Counted from the stretch's first letter, positions 48,315 through 57,400 are shown. The stretch is DNA of 64,000 bases from Comamonadaceae bacterium (GCA_027486755.1 JAIXOM010000023.1:1-64000), one strand, 5' to 3'. Notes: generated from the sequence alone by a model not told the origin. Translations and numbers: made by a program.

Positions 48315-49045
48315 CGGGTGCTCACTGCGGCTGCAGCGCCACCGCATTCCTGAGCCTGCGCTTTAGCTGGAGAAACAGTCGGTGCGGCCAGCGGCCGGCT
48401 GTCAGCCGGCATGGGCTGGGCTGCCAGATAGCTGGAGATGGCTTCGATGTCTTGATCGGCCAAGCCTTTGGCAATGCTGGCCATGCAATCAGGCGCGTGG
48501 GCGCGGCGCTTGCCGTTGCGCCAGGCACCCAGCTGGGCATTGAGGTAGTCGCGCGGCAAGCCCAGCAGCCCCGGCACCTGAGGCAGCACGCCGGTCAAGC
48601 GCTGGCCGTGGCATTGGGTACAGGCCGGCAACTGCCGCGCTGCATCACCTTGCAGCGCCAGCTGGCGGCCGCGTTCGAGCAGGACGGGCGAGGCGCGTGT
48701 GGCCAGCGGGGGCGGGTAGGGCGCTTGCAGGGCCGCAAAATACTGGGCGATTTCCAACAGGTAGCGCTCGCTCAGTGGGTCGAGCAGCTGGGTCATGGCG
48801 CCGTAATGGCGCCGGCCTTCCTTGAAATTGAGCAGCTGGTTGTAAAGGTAGCCGGCCGGCTTGCCGGCGATGCGAGGGTAGTAACCGTCGGGTCCGGCCC
48901 GGCCCTGCACACCGTGGCAATGGGTGCAGGCCATGCTGCGCTGGGCCATGCTGTCTTCAAAAGGCGCCGGTGCGGCGCCCTGGGCTGCAGCCAACAGAGG
49001 GCTGAGCAGGGCAGCGAAAAGGATCAGGCGCAAGCTGTTCAACAT
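48311..49045 (-). CDS. Di-haem cytochrome c (c4-like)
   Basis: 244 residues from the ATG at 49045. Signal peptide ending near 'LLAAAQ'; two haem sites, CTHCH (C40) and CTQCH (C142), in two similar halves, each followed by a distal Met candidate ('YGAMTQLL', 'DCMASIAKG'). Typical of periplasmic cytochromes c4. The C-terminal ~35 residues are a Pro/Ala extension. It begins 4 bases after the ferredoxin stop. Confidence 0.9.
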   Translation of the reverse strand: MLNSLRLILFAALLSPLLAAAQGAAPAPFEDSMAQRSMACTHCHGVQGRAGPDGYYPRIAGKPAGYLYNQLLNFKEGRRHYGAMTQLLDPLSERYLLEIAQYFAALQAPYPPPLATRASPVLLERGRQLALQGDAARQLPACTQCHGQRLTGVLPQVPGLLGLPRDYLNAQLGAWRNGKRRAHAPDCMASIAKGLADQDIEAISSYLAAQPMPADSRPLAAPTVSPAKAQAQECGGAAAAVSTR

Positions 49046-49049
49046 GGCT

Positions 49050-49358
49050 TCAGTCCTGCGCCTCCAGCACCAGGTCACTGTCCGGATGGGCCACGCAGGG
49101 CAGGATGTAGCCTTCGCCTTTTTCTTGCGCGCTCAGGCCTGGCCACTCGATGCGATAGCTCACGCGCCCGCTGATCAGGCGGCGCAGGCAGGCGCGGCAG
49201 GTGCCATTGCGGCAGGACGACAGCAGTTCGATGCCGGCGGCCTGCGCCGAGCGCAGCAGGCTCTGATCGGCCGGTGCCGTAATCGGCTGTGCGTGCGGCT
49301 GTAGCCAGAGCTGATGGATGAGCGGCGTGGTGCTCGGACCGTGGGCGTTGCGTGACAT
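49050..49358 (-). CDS. Plant-type [2Fe-2S] ferredoxin
   Basis: 102 residues. Cluster ligands C49-x4-C54-x2-C57 and C88 ('SSCRNGTCRACLRRL', 'ILPCVAHP'). No signal peptide, so cytoplasmic, while the two cytochromes that follow are exported. It is the first gene of the three-gene cluster and its redox partner is not evident. Confidence 0.9.
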   Translation of the reverse strand: MSRNAHGPSTTPLIHQLWLQPHAQPITAPADQSLLRSAQAAGIELLSSCRNGTCRACLRRLISGRVSYRIEWPGLSAQEKGEGYILPCVAHPDSDLVLEAQD

Positions 49359-49487
49359 ACAGGCGGGAATTTAACCGATGCCGCTGTCAGCGGGCTGACG
49401 CGCACACTGGCTTTGGCCTTGCCGACGACGGCGAGATCTCATCTGCGACGACAATACTGGGCTTTGTTTATGGAAAATCCTCTTCGA

Positions 49488-50006
49488 ATGTCTACCCAAA
49501 CCGTCAGGCCCGCCACTGTGCGGGACGCCAAAGCCATCGCCCGCGTGCATGCGGCAGTGACTCAGGCCATGCACCGCGATGTCTTCGGCCTGGACCAACT
49601 CAGCGGCCCTTCTTTGGACGAGCTTCAGGTCTACTGGCGCGAGGCGATTGAATACAGCGAGCCACAGGTGCAGGTCGCCATCGAGGGCGAGATCATGGTC
49701 GGTTTTGTCGGTTTTGACCGCTCGCGCGACAAGGGCACACCCTCGACCACCGGTGAAATTTGGGCCCTGTGCGTCCTGCCCGACCACTGGCAGCAGGGCT
49801 TGGGCACCGCCTTGTGGGACGCGGCCAACGACGGCCTGAAGGAAGAGGGCTGCACCCGGGTGACGGTGTGGGTGCCGGTGCGTGACGAGCGGGCCTTGCG
49901 TTTTTTCGAGCATGCCGGCTTCAAGCGCGAGATGAACACCCTCAAGACGGTGCAGGCGGGCTCGACCAAGATCGAGGAAATCCGCTTGCGGCGCGAGTTG
50001 CAGTGA
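49488..50006 (+). CDS. GNAT family N-acetyltransferase
   Basis: 172 residues from the ATG at 49488 ('MSTQTVRPATVRDAKAIARV', GGAAAA upstream); an ATG at 49470 is an alternative. The acetyl-CoA loop is 'LPDHWQQGLGTALWDAA', followed by 'VTVWVPVRDERALRFFEHAG'. Substrate unknown. Confidence 0.88.
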   Translation: MSTQTVRPATVRDAKAIARVHAAVTQAMHRDVFGLDQLSGPSLDELQVYWREAIEYSEPQVQVAIEGEIMVGFVGFDRSRDKGTPSTTGEIWALCVLPDHWQQGLGTALWDAANDGLKEEGCTRVTVWVPVRDERALRFFEHAGFKREMNTLKTVQAGSTKIEEIRLRRELQ

Positions 50007-50031
50007 TGCGCCAGCGCGGGTCTTGCTTGGC

Positions 50032-51090
50032 ATGAGTTCAGTGCAGCGCCAGGTGCTGCTGGCCCCGATGGAGGGTCTGCTTGATTTTGTGCTGCGCGAT
50101 GTGCTCACCCGCATCGGCGGCTTCGACCGCTGCGTCTCGGAGTTCATTCGCATCACCGACCAGCTGCTGCCTGCCCGGGTGTTTGAACGGGTCATGCCGG
50201 AGCTGTTGCAAGGCAGCCTCACGCAAGCGGGCGTGCCCGTGCGTGGCCAGTTATTGGGCTCGGATCCGACCTGCATGGCCGACAACGCCGCCCGCCTGGC
50301 CGAGCTGGGCTCTCGCGGGGTGGATCTGAACTTTGGTTGCCCGGCCAAGGTGGTCAATCGGCACGGCGGTGGCTCCGTGCTGCTCAAAGAGCCCGAGCAA
50401 CTCTACCGCATTGTCTCTGCGGTGCGCGCTGCGGTGCCGGCTGCGGTGCCGGTATCGGCCAAGATGCGTTTGGGTTTTGAGCATGACCGCCTGGCCGAAG
50501 CCTGCGCGCAGGCCATCGAGGCCGGTGGCGCTGCGGAGTTGGTGGTGCATGCCCGCACCAAGGTCGATGGCTATCGCCCCCCGGCCTATTGGCCCCGGGT
50601 GGCCGATGTGCGGGCGGCAGTGACCATCCCGGTGGTGGCCAATGGCGAGATCTGGTCGGTTCTTGATGCCGACCGGTGTCTGCGCGAATCGGGTGCCAGC
50701 GCGCTGATGCTGGGGCGTGGTGCGGTTGTTGATCCGGCCCTGGCCTGGCGGCTCAGGCAAAGCCTGGGCTGGCCCGATCCTGCGCTGGGCCCGGCGCGGC
50801 CTGGCTTGCTTGATTGGCCAGCCTTGCTGCCGCACATCGAGATCTTTTGGCGGCGGGTGTGTGAGCGCATTGAGCCTAGGGCGCGTGCCGGCCGGCTCAA
50901 GCAGTGGCTCAATTTCTTGCGCCGGGCCAGCCCGCAGGCTGAAGCCGCTTACCAGCAACTGCGTACCGTCAATGACAGCATGGGCGTTGGCCTTTGGCTG
51001 CAGGGCGCTCTGATTCAGGCGCGGGCATGCCCCGAGCAGCTTGAGGCCTGCGCCGAGGCGGCGCACAAACGCGAGTTGGCGCCGGCCTGA
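50032..51090 (+). CDS. dusC: tRNA-dihydrouridine(16) synthase DusC
   Basis: 352 residues from the ATG at 50032. FMN barrel with 'LLAPMEGLLDFVLRDVLTRI', catalytic Cys103 in 'LNFGCPAKVVNRHGGGSVLL', 'VHARTKVDGYRPPAYW' and 'NGEIWSVLDADRCL'. The 'PMEG' start and the C-terminal helical domain mark DusC. It reduces U16 in tRNA. Confidence 0.94.
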   Translation: MSSVQRQVLLAPMEGLLDFVLRDVLTRIGGFDRCVSEFIRITDQLLPARVFERVMPELLQGSLTQAGVPVRGQLLGSDPTCMADNAARLAELGSRGVDLNFGCPAKVVNRHGGGSVLLKEPEQLYRIVSAVRAAVPAAVPVSAKMRLGFEHDRLAEACAQAIEAGGAAELVVHARTKVDGYRPPAYWPRVADVRAAVTIPVVANGEIWSVLDADRCLRESGASALMLGRGAVVDPALAWRLRQSLGWPDPALGPARPGLLDWPALLPHIEIFWRRVCERIEPRARAGRLKQWLNFLRRASPQAEAAYQQLRTVNDSMGVGLWLQGALIQARACPEQLEACAEAAHKRELAPA

Positions 51091-51102
51091 TTCTTTGGCA
51101 GC

Positions 51103-51108
51103 TAAGAT
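51103..51108 (+). promoter_or_regulatory. -10-like hexamer of the AEC transporter gene
   Basis: TAAGAT ends 8 bases before the ATG at 51117. The 8 bases between are CGCCGCCC, with no Shine-Dalgarno. Confidence 0.5.
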
Positions 51109-51116
51109 CGCCGCCC

Positions 51117-52064
51117 ATGAATGGGCTGGTCTTCGATTCCTTGGCACCGGTGGTGCTACTGATTGCCTCGGGGTTCCTGGCCGGCCGTTGGGGCTGGCTG
51201 GCGCAGAGCGCGGTCAAGGACCTGACGCAGCTGATTTTTTATCTGCTCTCACCCGCCTTGCTGTTTCGCACCATGAGCGCCGTTCATGTGGAGCAGCTGG
51301 ACTTTGCGCCGGTTGCGGCCTACTTTATCGCGGCGGTGATCCTGTTTGCCGGCATCTTGCTCAGCCAGGGCTTTAGTCGCCGATCGGCGGTGCTGGCTTT
51401 GGCGGGCACTTTTTCCAATACGGTGATGATAGGCATTGCCCTGATCAACCTGCTGTTTGGCAGCCAGGGCTTGGTCACCTTGCTCACGCTGGTGTCCATA
51501 CACGCCCTGGTGCTGCTAACCCTGGCTACCGTGGTGCTCGAGGTGGCGGTGCGCCGCGACGCAGCGCGACAGAGCAGCGGCACGGGTGTGCCCACTTCCA
51601 TGCTGCGCATCGTTTTGCAGTCGTTCAGGTCCTCGCTGCTGCACCCGGTGCCACTGCCGATTCTGCTGGGTCTGCTCTACGCCCAGACCGGCTGGGGCAT
51701 TCCTGCGGTGATTGACAAGCCTCTGGCCCTGCTGGGCTCGGCCTTGTCGCCGATGGCCCTGGTGCTGGTGGGCGTGTCGCTGGCCTACACCTCGGTAGGG
51801 TCTCACTGGCGCGGGGCCCTGGCGCTGGCCGGCGTCAAGAACTTGCTGCATCCCCTGCTGGTCTGGCTGATCTGCCTGGCCCTGGGCGTGGGGGGGCTGC
51901 CGATGACCGTGATGGTGGTAACGGCGGCTCTGCCGATCGGCGCCAATGTGTTTTTGTTCTCTCAGCGCTATGCGGTGGCGCAGGACCTGGTGACTGCCAG
52001 TGTGGCCATGTCATCCATGTTGGGCTTGCTGACCCTGACCGCCATTTTGGCGGTGTTGCTGTAA
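51117..52064 (+). CDS. AEC (auxin-efflux-carrier) family transporter
   Basis: 315 residues, ten helices in two halves. 'LLSPALLFRTMSAV' and 'GIALINLLFGSQGLVTLLTL' in the first half, 'LGSALSPMALVLVGVSLAYT' and 'ALPIGANVFLFSQRY' in the second, are typical of bacterial AEC permeases, often malonate or amino-acid efflux. Substrate unknown. Confidence 0.9.
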   Translation: MNGLVFDSLAPVVLLIASGFLAGRWGWLAQSAVKDLTQLIFYLLSPALLFRTMSAVHVEQLDFAPVAAYFIAAVILFAGILLSQGFSRRSAVLALAGTFSNTVMIGIALINLLFGSQGLVTLLTLVSIHALVLLTLATVVLEVAVRRDAARQSSGTGVPTSMLRIVLQSFRSSLLHPVPLPILLGLLYAQTGWGIPAVIDKPLALLGSALSPMALVLVGVSLAYTSVGSHWRGALALAGVKNLLHPLLVWLICLALGVGGLPMTVMVVTAALPIGANVFLFSQRYAVAQDLVTASVAMSSMLGLLTLTAILAVLL

Positions 52065-52126
52065 GCGCCGGCTTAATCAGAGGTGCTTGCGATCACCTTG
52101 CTGCCAGGGCTGTGACGTATCGGCGC

Positions 52127-52576
52127 TCACTGCGAAATCTGCCGGGCCAGCTCGATCTGCCATTCAAAGTAGCGCTGGAAGCTGTAGGCCAGTGCCCCCA
52201 TCAGTGCGGTGGCGCCCAACATCAGTGCGCCTATGACTGCCAGGATGGTCAGCCAGTTGCTGCTTCCAGCGCCTGTGTCCTGCTCAGATGCGCCTGCATT
52301 GAAGCGGGCATTCCATTTGTCCGCGCTCATCAAGCCGTAAACAATCGCATTGAGCGAGCAGGCGGCGATCACAAAGCCCAGCAGCGGGATCAGCAGCCAG
52401 CTCAGGTGGTCGTCCACACCCAGACCGCGTGCCCGCATCAGCCCATACATGCCCAAGGCGGTGGGTATGGGCAGCGCCCAGCCTATCAGATCGGCCAGAC
52501 CGAACAGATAAAACCGGTGCAGCCCCAGGGGGCCACCTAGGACGCAGAGCCAGGCACTCAGGGTTTTGTTTTTCAT
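52127..52576 (-). CDS. TM2-like membrane protein
   Basis: 149 residues, three to four helices. The N-terminus 'LSAWLCVLGGPLGLHRFYLF' is a TM2-domain motif. Role unknown; the domain is found in small membrane proteins of many bacteria. Confidence 0.75.
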   Translation of the reverse strand: MKNKTLSAWLCVLGGPLGLHRFYLFGLADLIGWALPIPTALGMYGLMRARGLGVDDHLSWLLIPLLGFVIAACSLNAIVYGLMSADKWNARFNAGASEQDTGAGSSNWLTILAVIGALMLGATALMGALAYSFQRYFEWQIELARQISQ

Positions 52577-52640
52577 GAGACATGGCCCTTGCAGGGCCGA
52601 GGTTGGGGCTTGGGCGCGGGGCGGCGTCCAGCGGCAGGCG

Positions 52641-53177
52641 TCAGTCTGGGCTTGACACCGGTGGCGTATTGTCGCCCGGACCCAATGTCTTTTCCATCAG
52701 TACGATATCAAGCCAGCGATCGAACTTCCAGCCGCAGGAGCGCAGCACGCCCACCTCGGTAAAGCCAAGCGCCCGGTGTACACCCACCGAGCCGGCATTG
52801 CCCGAGTCGCCGATGACCGCGATCAGTTTGCGCAGCCCCGCCGCCTGCGCCCGCAGCGCCAACTCGCTCAGGAGCGCCCGGCCTAGGCCCTGTCCCTGCG
52901 CTTGGGGCGCCATGTAAATCGAATCCTCGGCAGAAAACCGGTAGGCCGGCCTGGGCTTGAACCAATTGCAGTAGGCAAAGCCCAGCACCTGGCCGTCCTT
53001 GCGAGCCACCAGATAGGGCAGGCCCTTGGCCAGCACATCGCGCCGCCGCTCGGTCATTTCCTGCAGGCTGGGCGGCTCGATTTCGAAGGTGCCGGTGCCG
53101 TGGCGCACATGGTGGGCGTAGATGCGGGTGATGTCGGGCAGGTCCTGTTCCCGACTGTCTTCGATGCTCAAGGTCAT
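52641..53177 (-). CDS. PAT/MddA-like N-acetyltransferase
   Basis: 178 residues. 'IYAHHVRHGTGTFEIEPPS', 'SIYMAPQAQGQGLGRALLSE' and 'VIGDSGNAGSVGVHRALGF' are the signature of phosphinothricin/methionine-sulfoximine acetyltransferase-like GNAT proteins. Chromosomal members often act on methionine derivatives. Divergent from rpsP. Confidence 0.9.
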   Translation of the reverse strand: MTLSIEDSREQDLPDITRIYAHHVRHGTGTFEIEPPSLQEMTERRRDVLAKGLPYLVARKDGQVLGFAYCNWFKPRPAYRFSAEDSIYMAPQAQGQGLGRALLSELALRAQAAGLRKLIAVIGDSGNAGSVGVHRALGFTEVGVLRSCGWKFDRWLDIVLMEKTLGPGDNTPPVSSPD

Positions 53178-53217
53178 GCTCGCTGCCCTGCCAAGCAGGG
53201 TAAGTAGTGGTTCTGGC

Positions 53218-53223
53218 TATAAT
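53218..53223 (+). promoter_or_regulatory. -10 element of the rpsP operon
   Basis: A consensus TATAAT, within GCTATAATGGAGGGCTTT. No good -35 at 17 bases. A 110-base leader follows. Almost the same segment precedes rplS at 55005. Confidence 0.7.
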
Positions 53224-53338
53224 GGAGGGCTTTGCGGCGCTTCGCTGGCCGGGTGGCCATGTCGTGTGTCTTGAGTCGCTGCAGAATTTTCGGGGTAGCC
53301 GGCATGTCTTGGCCGCCCCGCCACCCGAAGGATAAATC

Positions 53339-53590
53339 ATGGTCGTGATCCGACTTGCCCGCGGCGGCTCCAAGCACCGTCCCTTTTTCAACATTGTTGT
53401 GGCCGACAAGCGTGAGCGTCGTGACGGCCGCTTCATCGAGCGCATTGGTTTTTACAACCCGCTGGCCAAGGGCACGGAAGAGGGCCTGCGCGTGGCGCAT
53501 GACCGCCTGAGCTACTGGCAGGGCGTGGGCGCACAAGCCTCGCCCACCGTGGTTCGTCTGGTCAAGCAAGCGGCTCCCGCCGCCGCCTGA
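53339..53590 (+). CDS. rpsP: 30S ribosomal protein S16
   Basis: 83 residues: '[20 protein letters not shown]', then '[19 protein letters not shown]' and '[11 protein letters not shown]'. GAAGGA lies upstream. First gene of rpsP-rimM-trmD. Confidence 0.98.
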   Translation: MVVIRLARGGSKHRPFFNIVVADKRERRDGRFIERIGFYNPLAKGTEEGLRVAHDRLSYWQGVGAQASPTVVRLVKQAAPAAA

Positions 53591-53598
53591 GCGCGGCC

Positions 53599-54186
53599 AT
53601 GTCCGTTTTCCAGTCGTCGTCCTTGCCGGACGATGCAGTGGAAGTCGGGCGTGTGCTCGATGCCTGGGGCATCAAGGGCTGGATCAAGCTGCTGCCCCAC
53701 AGCAGCGACCCGCAAGCCCTGCTGCAAGCCAGCGTCTGGTTCGCTCAGCCCCCCCTAGCCCGGCTTCGTCCGGGCTTTTCCGCTTTTCAAGGCACGGTAG
53801 AACTCAAGGTCGAGGAATGCCGCTGGCATTCAGATGTGGTGGTGGCCCGGATCGAAGGGGTGGACGACCGCAACGGTGCCGAGGCCCTCAAGGGTGCCAG
53901 CCTTTATCTGCCCCGCTCAGCCTTTCCCAAGCCGGCCAGCGACGAGTACTACTGGGTCGACCTGATCGGCCTGGCGGTGGTCAACCGCGAAGGCCTGAGC
54001 CTCGGGCAGGTGCGAGACCTGATGAGCACGGGCCCCAATTCAGTGTTAGTCCTTGCTTACGAGCAAATCGCTGAAGACGGCAGCGCGCGCCAGGCTGAGC
54101 GCATGATTCCCTTCGTCTCGGCCTATGTGGATGCGGTCGACCTGCCGGGTCGGCGCATCACCGTGGACTGGCAGCCCGATTACTAA
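53599..54186 (+). CDS. rimM: Ribosome maturation factor RimM
   Basis: 195 residues, 8 bases after rpsP. N-terminal 'VEVGRVLDAWGIKGWIKLLP' and C-terminal PRC-barrel 'DEYYWVDLIGLAVVNREG', 'IPFVSAYVDAVDL'. Helps assemble the 30S head with S19. Confidence 0.97.
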   Translation: MSVFQSSSLPDDAVEVGRVLDAWGIKGWIKLLPHSSDPQALLQASVWFAQPPLARLRPGFSAFQGTVELKVEECRWHSDVVVARIEGVDDRNGAEALKGASLYLPRSAFPKPASDEYYWVDLIGLAVVNREGLSLGQVRDLMSTGPNSVLVLAYEQIAEDGSARQAERMIPFVSAYVDAVDLPGRRITVDWQPDY

Positions 54187-54206
54187 ACCGGTCCCTGCGC
54201 CAACCC

Positions 54207-55001
54207 ATGCGTTTTGACATCATCACCCTGTTCCCGCAGCTTTTTGGCCCGCTGCTGGAATCCGGTGTGACGCGCCGCGCCTTCGAGTCCGGCCAGGTGC
54301 AGGTGCGCCTGTGGGATTTGCGCGAGCACGGCGAAGGACCCTACCGCCGAGTGGACGACCGGCCCTATGGGGGTGGGCCGGGCATGGTGATGCTGGCCGA
54401 GCCCTTGTTGCAGTGTCTGCAGCGCATTCGGGCCGACCGACCCGATGCTGCGCCGGTGTGGCTGTTTTCCCCCCTGGGGCAGGTGATCAACCATGCGGCG
54501 GTCAGCCAGTGGGCTGCCGGCTCTGGCGCAATTTTGATCTGCGGCCGCTATGAGGGCCTGGACCAGCGTTTCATTGATGCCCATGTGGACGCCCAGATCA
54601 GCTTGGGCGACTTTGTGCTGTCGGGCGGTGAGATCGCCGCCATGGCCCTGCTCGATGCGGTCGCGCGGCTGCAGCCTGGGGTGTTGCACGACGAAGGCAG
54701 CCACCAGCAAGACAGTTTCAACCCATTGCTCGACGGGCTGCTGGATTGCCCGCATTACAGCCGGCCCGAGGTCTGGCGCTCTCAGGCGGTACCTGCGGCC
54801 CTGAGCTCGGGGCACCATGCCCAGATCGCCCAGTGGCGGCGCCAGCAAAGCCTGCAACTGACCGCCCGCCACCGTCCCGATCTGATCGACCAGGCCCGGC
54901 GCCAGGGCCTACTGAGCAAGGCTGACCTGGCCCATCTGAACAGCCTGGACCAGGCTGACAATTCAGGGCCCCAGACCGGTGCAGAACCCGGGGGCGGCTG
55001 A
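54207..55001 (+). CDS. trmD: tRNA (guanine37-N1)-methyltransferase TrmD
   Basis: 264 residues. 'MRFDIITLFPQLFGPLLESG', 'RRVDDRPYGGGPGMVM', 'ICGRYEGLDQRF' and 'LGDFVLSGGEIAAMAL' (trefoil knot). Methylates G37 with S-adenosylmethionine and prevents frameshifting. 20 bases after rimM. Confidence 0.98.
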   Translation: MRFDIITLFPQLFGPLLESGVTRRAFESGQVQVRLWDLREHGEGPYRRVDDRPYGGGPGMVMLAEPLLQCLQRIRADRPDAAPVWLFSPLGQVINHAAVSQWAAGSGAILICGRYEGLDQRFIDAHVDAQISLGDFVLSGGEIAAMALLDAVARLQPGVLHDEGSHQQDSFNPLLDGLLDCPHYSRPEVWRSQAVPAALSSGHHAQIAQWRRQQSLQLTARHRPDLIDQARRQGLLSKADLAHLNSLDQADNSGPQTGAEPGGG

Positions 55002-55006
55002 GCCGC

Positions 55007-55012
55007 TATAAT
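55007..55012 (+). promoter_or_regulatory. -10 element of rplS
   Basis: TATAAT within GCTATAATTGAGGGCTTT, nearly the same as before rpsP. It indicates that rplS has its own start beside read-through from trmD. A 128-base leader follows. Confidence 0.65.
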
Positions 55013-55146
55013 TGAGGGCTTTTCGGTCCTCTGGCGGCCACTGCAACCGGCGCGAGCTTTACTCTTGCGTTTTCCCTTGCGGATTTGCGGATTTGCGGTC
55101 TTTTGCGCAGCGCGTGCATGAACGAAGAGAATATTGAGGAAGTCTC

Positions 55147-55512
55147 ATGAATCTGATCCAAACCCTCGAGCAAGAAGAAATTGCTCGTCTGAACAAGTCC
55201 ATTCCCGCCTACGCCCCTGGCGACACCGTGATCGTCAGCGTCAACGTGGTTGAAGGCACCCGCAAGCGGGTGCAGGCCTTTGAAGGCGTGGTCATTGCCA
55301 AACGCAACCGTGGCCTCAACTCCAGCTTCATCGTGCGCAAAATCTCCAATGGCGAAGGCGTGGAGCGGACCTTTCAGGTCTACAGCCCGCTGATCGCCAA
55401 GATCGAGGTCAAGCGCCGCGGCGATGTGCGCCGTGCCAAGCTGTACTACCTGCGTGACCGCAGCGGCAAGTCGGCCCGGATCAAGGAAAAGCTCGGCGCC
55501 AAGGCAGCCTGA
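55147..55512 (+). CDS. rplS: 50S ribosomal protein L19
   Basis: 121 residues: '[20 protein letters not shown]', '[20 protein letters not shown]', '[20 protein letters not shown]'. Full length. Followed by a strong terminator. Confidence 0.98.
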   Translation: MNLIQTLEQEEIARLNKSIPAYAPGDTVIVSVNVVEGTRKRVQAFEGVVIAKRNRGLNSSFIVRKISNGEGVERTFQVYSPLIAKIEVKRRGDVRRAKLYYLRDRSGKSARIKEKLGAKAA

Positions 55513-55543
55513 GTCGCCCTGGCCTCAGTCCTTTGCATCCCAG

Positions 55544-55571
55544 AAAAAGCCGCTGCCCAGCGGCTTTTTTC
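55544..55571 (+). terminator. Rho-independent terminator of rplS
   Basis: AAGCCGCTG (55547-55555) and CAGCGGCTT (55558-55566) form a 9-bp stem with a 2-base loop, with A run before and T run (55565-55570) after. It ends just 12 bases before the Nudix start codon. Confidence 0.92.
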
Positions 55572-55582
55572 TTATCAGCCGC

Positions 55583-56263
55583 ATGCATCCTATAGAACGC
55601 TTCGATCCCCGCTCGGCGCCCCCTGTCCGGGTTGACGCGCACCTGCCGGCAGTGCCTGGCGAGCGGCTGACCGCTGGCGCCTTGCGCGAGCGTTTTGCCA
55701 ACCCGCCGACCTGGAGTCCGGAGTTCGTGCGCGAGCTGCCGGTGCCGGGTCGCACTTCAGCGCCGGCCGCCGTGTTGGTGCCTTTGGTCCTCAGAGATGC
55801 GCACCTGAGCTTGCTGCTGACCCAGCGGGGGCAAAACCTGACGACCCATTCGGGCCAGATCGCCTTTCCCGGCGGCAGGCAGGACGAGTCGGACCGCGAC
55901 TCGGTGCACACCGCCTTGCGCGAGGCGCAGGAGGAGGTGGGCCTGGCGCCTTCGTTTGTCGAGGTGCTCGGAACTCTGCCGATCTACGTGACCGGCTCCG
56001 CTTTCATCATTACGCCCGTGGTCGCCCTGGTTCAGCCGGGATTTCAGTTGCAGCCCAACCCGCACGAGGTGGCCGATGTGTTCGAGGTACCGCTGCCTTT
56101 TTTGATGAATCCGGCCCATCACCGTCACCACGAGGCCACCTGGGCGGGTGACCGTCGGCAGTTCATGTCCATGCCCTGGACTGGGCCGCAAGCGCAGGAG
56201 CGCTTCATCTGGGGTGCGACGGCTGGCATGCTGCGCAACCTCTATCGCTTTCTGGTCGCCTGA
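55583..56263 (+). CDS. Nudix CoA pyrophosphatase (NudL-like)
   Basis: 226 residues from the ATG at 55583. Nudix box spans residues 97-121 (GG at 97-98, core 'REAQEEVG'). It is preceded by 'LLLTQRGQNLTTHSGQIAFP', the UPF0035 motif of CoA-specific Nudix enzymes. Hydrolyses CoA or acyl-CoA to 3',5'-ADP and phosphopantetheine. Confidence 0.92.
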   Translation: MHPIERFDPRSAPPVRVDAHLPAVPGERLTAGALRERFANPPTWSPEFVRELPVPGRTSAPAAVLVPLVLRDAHLSLLLTQRGQNLTTHSGQIAFPGGRQDESDRDSVHTALREAQEEVGLAPSFVEVLGTLPIYVTGSAFIITPVVALVQPGFQLQPNPHEVADVFEVPLPFLMNPAHHRHHEATWAGDRRQFMSMPWTGPQAQERFIWGATAGMLRNLYRFLVA

Positions 56264-56388
56264 GAGCGCAAAGCCTGAGCCCGTAAAGCCATGGGCAGCA
56301 AGGCTTGTTACCCGCAGCAAGCGGTCAAAGTCGTTTCTAGGTTCAGGGCGCCTCGGTTTGGCCCTCCTCGGGCTATATCATTCCGGTC

Positions 56389-57384
56389 ATGAGTTTTCTT
56401 GCTGTTTTGTTGGCCTTGATTTTGGAGCAGGCCAGGCCATTGTCGCCCGGGCATGCATTGCAGCAGGCGCCGCGCGCTTGGCTGCGACTGGTCAGCCGCA
56501 ACCTCGACGCGGGCCGCAGTCACCACGGCTGGCTGAGCTGGGTCCTTGCGGTCGGTCTGCCAGCCCTGGTGGTGCTGGCGGCCCATCATCTGCTGTGGTG
56601 GGTGCATCCGGTGCTGGCCTTCGTGCTCAATGCCGCCATTTTGTATCTCACCCTGGGCTTTCGACAGTTCAGCCACCACTTCACCACCATCCGGGACGCG
56701 CTCGACATGGGTGATGAAGAGCAGGCCCGCAATGCGCTGGCTCAGTGGCAGCAGGTCGACGCCAGCGCTTTGCCCAGAAGCGAGATCGTCAGGCATGTGA
56801 TCGAGTATTCGGTGCTGGAGGCGCACCGGCGCGTGTTCGGCGTGCTGGGCTGGTATTCGGTCATGGCCGCGTTTGGGCTGGGGCCGGCCGGCGCGGTGAT
56901 CTACCGGCTCAGTGGCACAGCCTTTGCCGACTGGCGCGATGGGAGCCGCCAGCCGGGCGAGGGCGTCAGCCCGGCGCTGCTGCAGGTGGCCCGGCAGGCC
57001 TGGGGTTTGATCGACTACCTGCCCGCGCGCATGACCGCTCTGGCTTTTGCGGTGGTGGGCAGCTTTGAAGATGCGGTCGACAGTTGGCGCCAGTGTGTGG
57101 CCGGTTTTGCGGGCAGTGTGTCCGATTGGGTCGAGCGCAATCAGGCGATCGTGCTGGCCGCGACCGCGGGTGCGGTCAATGTCCGGCTCGGGGGCACGCC
57201 GCTGCAAAGTCGGCAGGCTGATGTGCCCGATGCGGCCGAGCCCCAGCCTGGCCTGGCGATCAGCGCCGCCGGGCGCGCGCCTGAGCCAGCCCATTTGCGC
57301 AGCGTAGTGGGTCTGGTGTGGCGCTCGGTGGTGCTGTGGATGGTCTTGCTGGCCTTGCTGACGCTGGCGCGCTTGCTGGGCTGA
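56389..57384 (+). CDS. CobD/CbiB-like membrane protein
   Basis: 331 residues. Membrane helices at both ends and in the middle, with 'LILEQARPLSP', 'TLGFRQFSHHF' and 'SWRQCVAGFAG'. It belongs to the betaproteobacterial CobD/CbiB (AmpE-related) group. No cobalamin genes are near, so a cobinamide-synthase role is unproved. A TATATC lies 9 bases before the ATG. Confidence 0.75.
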   Translation: MSFLAVLLALILEQARPLSPGHALQQAPRAWLRLVSRNLDAGRSHHGWLSWVLAVGLPALVVLAAHHLLWWVHPVLAFVLNAAILYLTLGFRQFSHHFTTIRDALDMGDEEQARNALAQWQQVDASALPRSEIVRHVIEYSVLEAHRRVFGVLGWYSVMAAFGLGPAGAVIYRLSGTAFADWRDGSRQPGEGVSPALLQVARQAWGLIDYLPARMTALAFAVVGSFEDAVDSWRQCVAGFAGSVSDWVERNQAIVLAATAGAVNVRLGGTPLQSRQADVPDAAEPQPGLAISAAGRAPEPAHLRSVVGLVWRSVVLWMVLLALLTLARLLG

Positions 57385-57400
57385 AGCCGAGCGGGCGTCT

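Noticed and set aside
47094..48353. A 419-codon open frame opposite the tri-haem cytochrome gene
   Set aside because: The three CxxCH sites prove the minus-strand gene; the plus-strand product is not protein-like.
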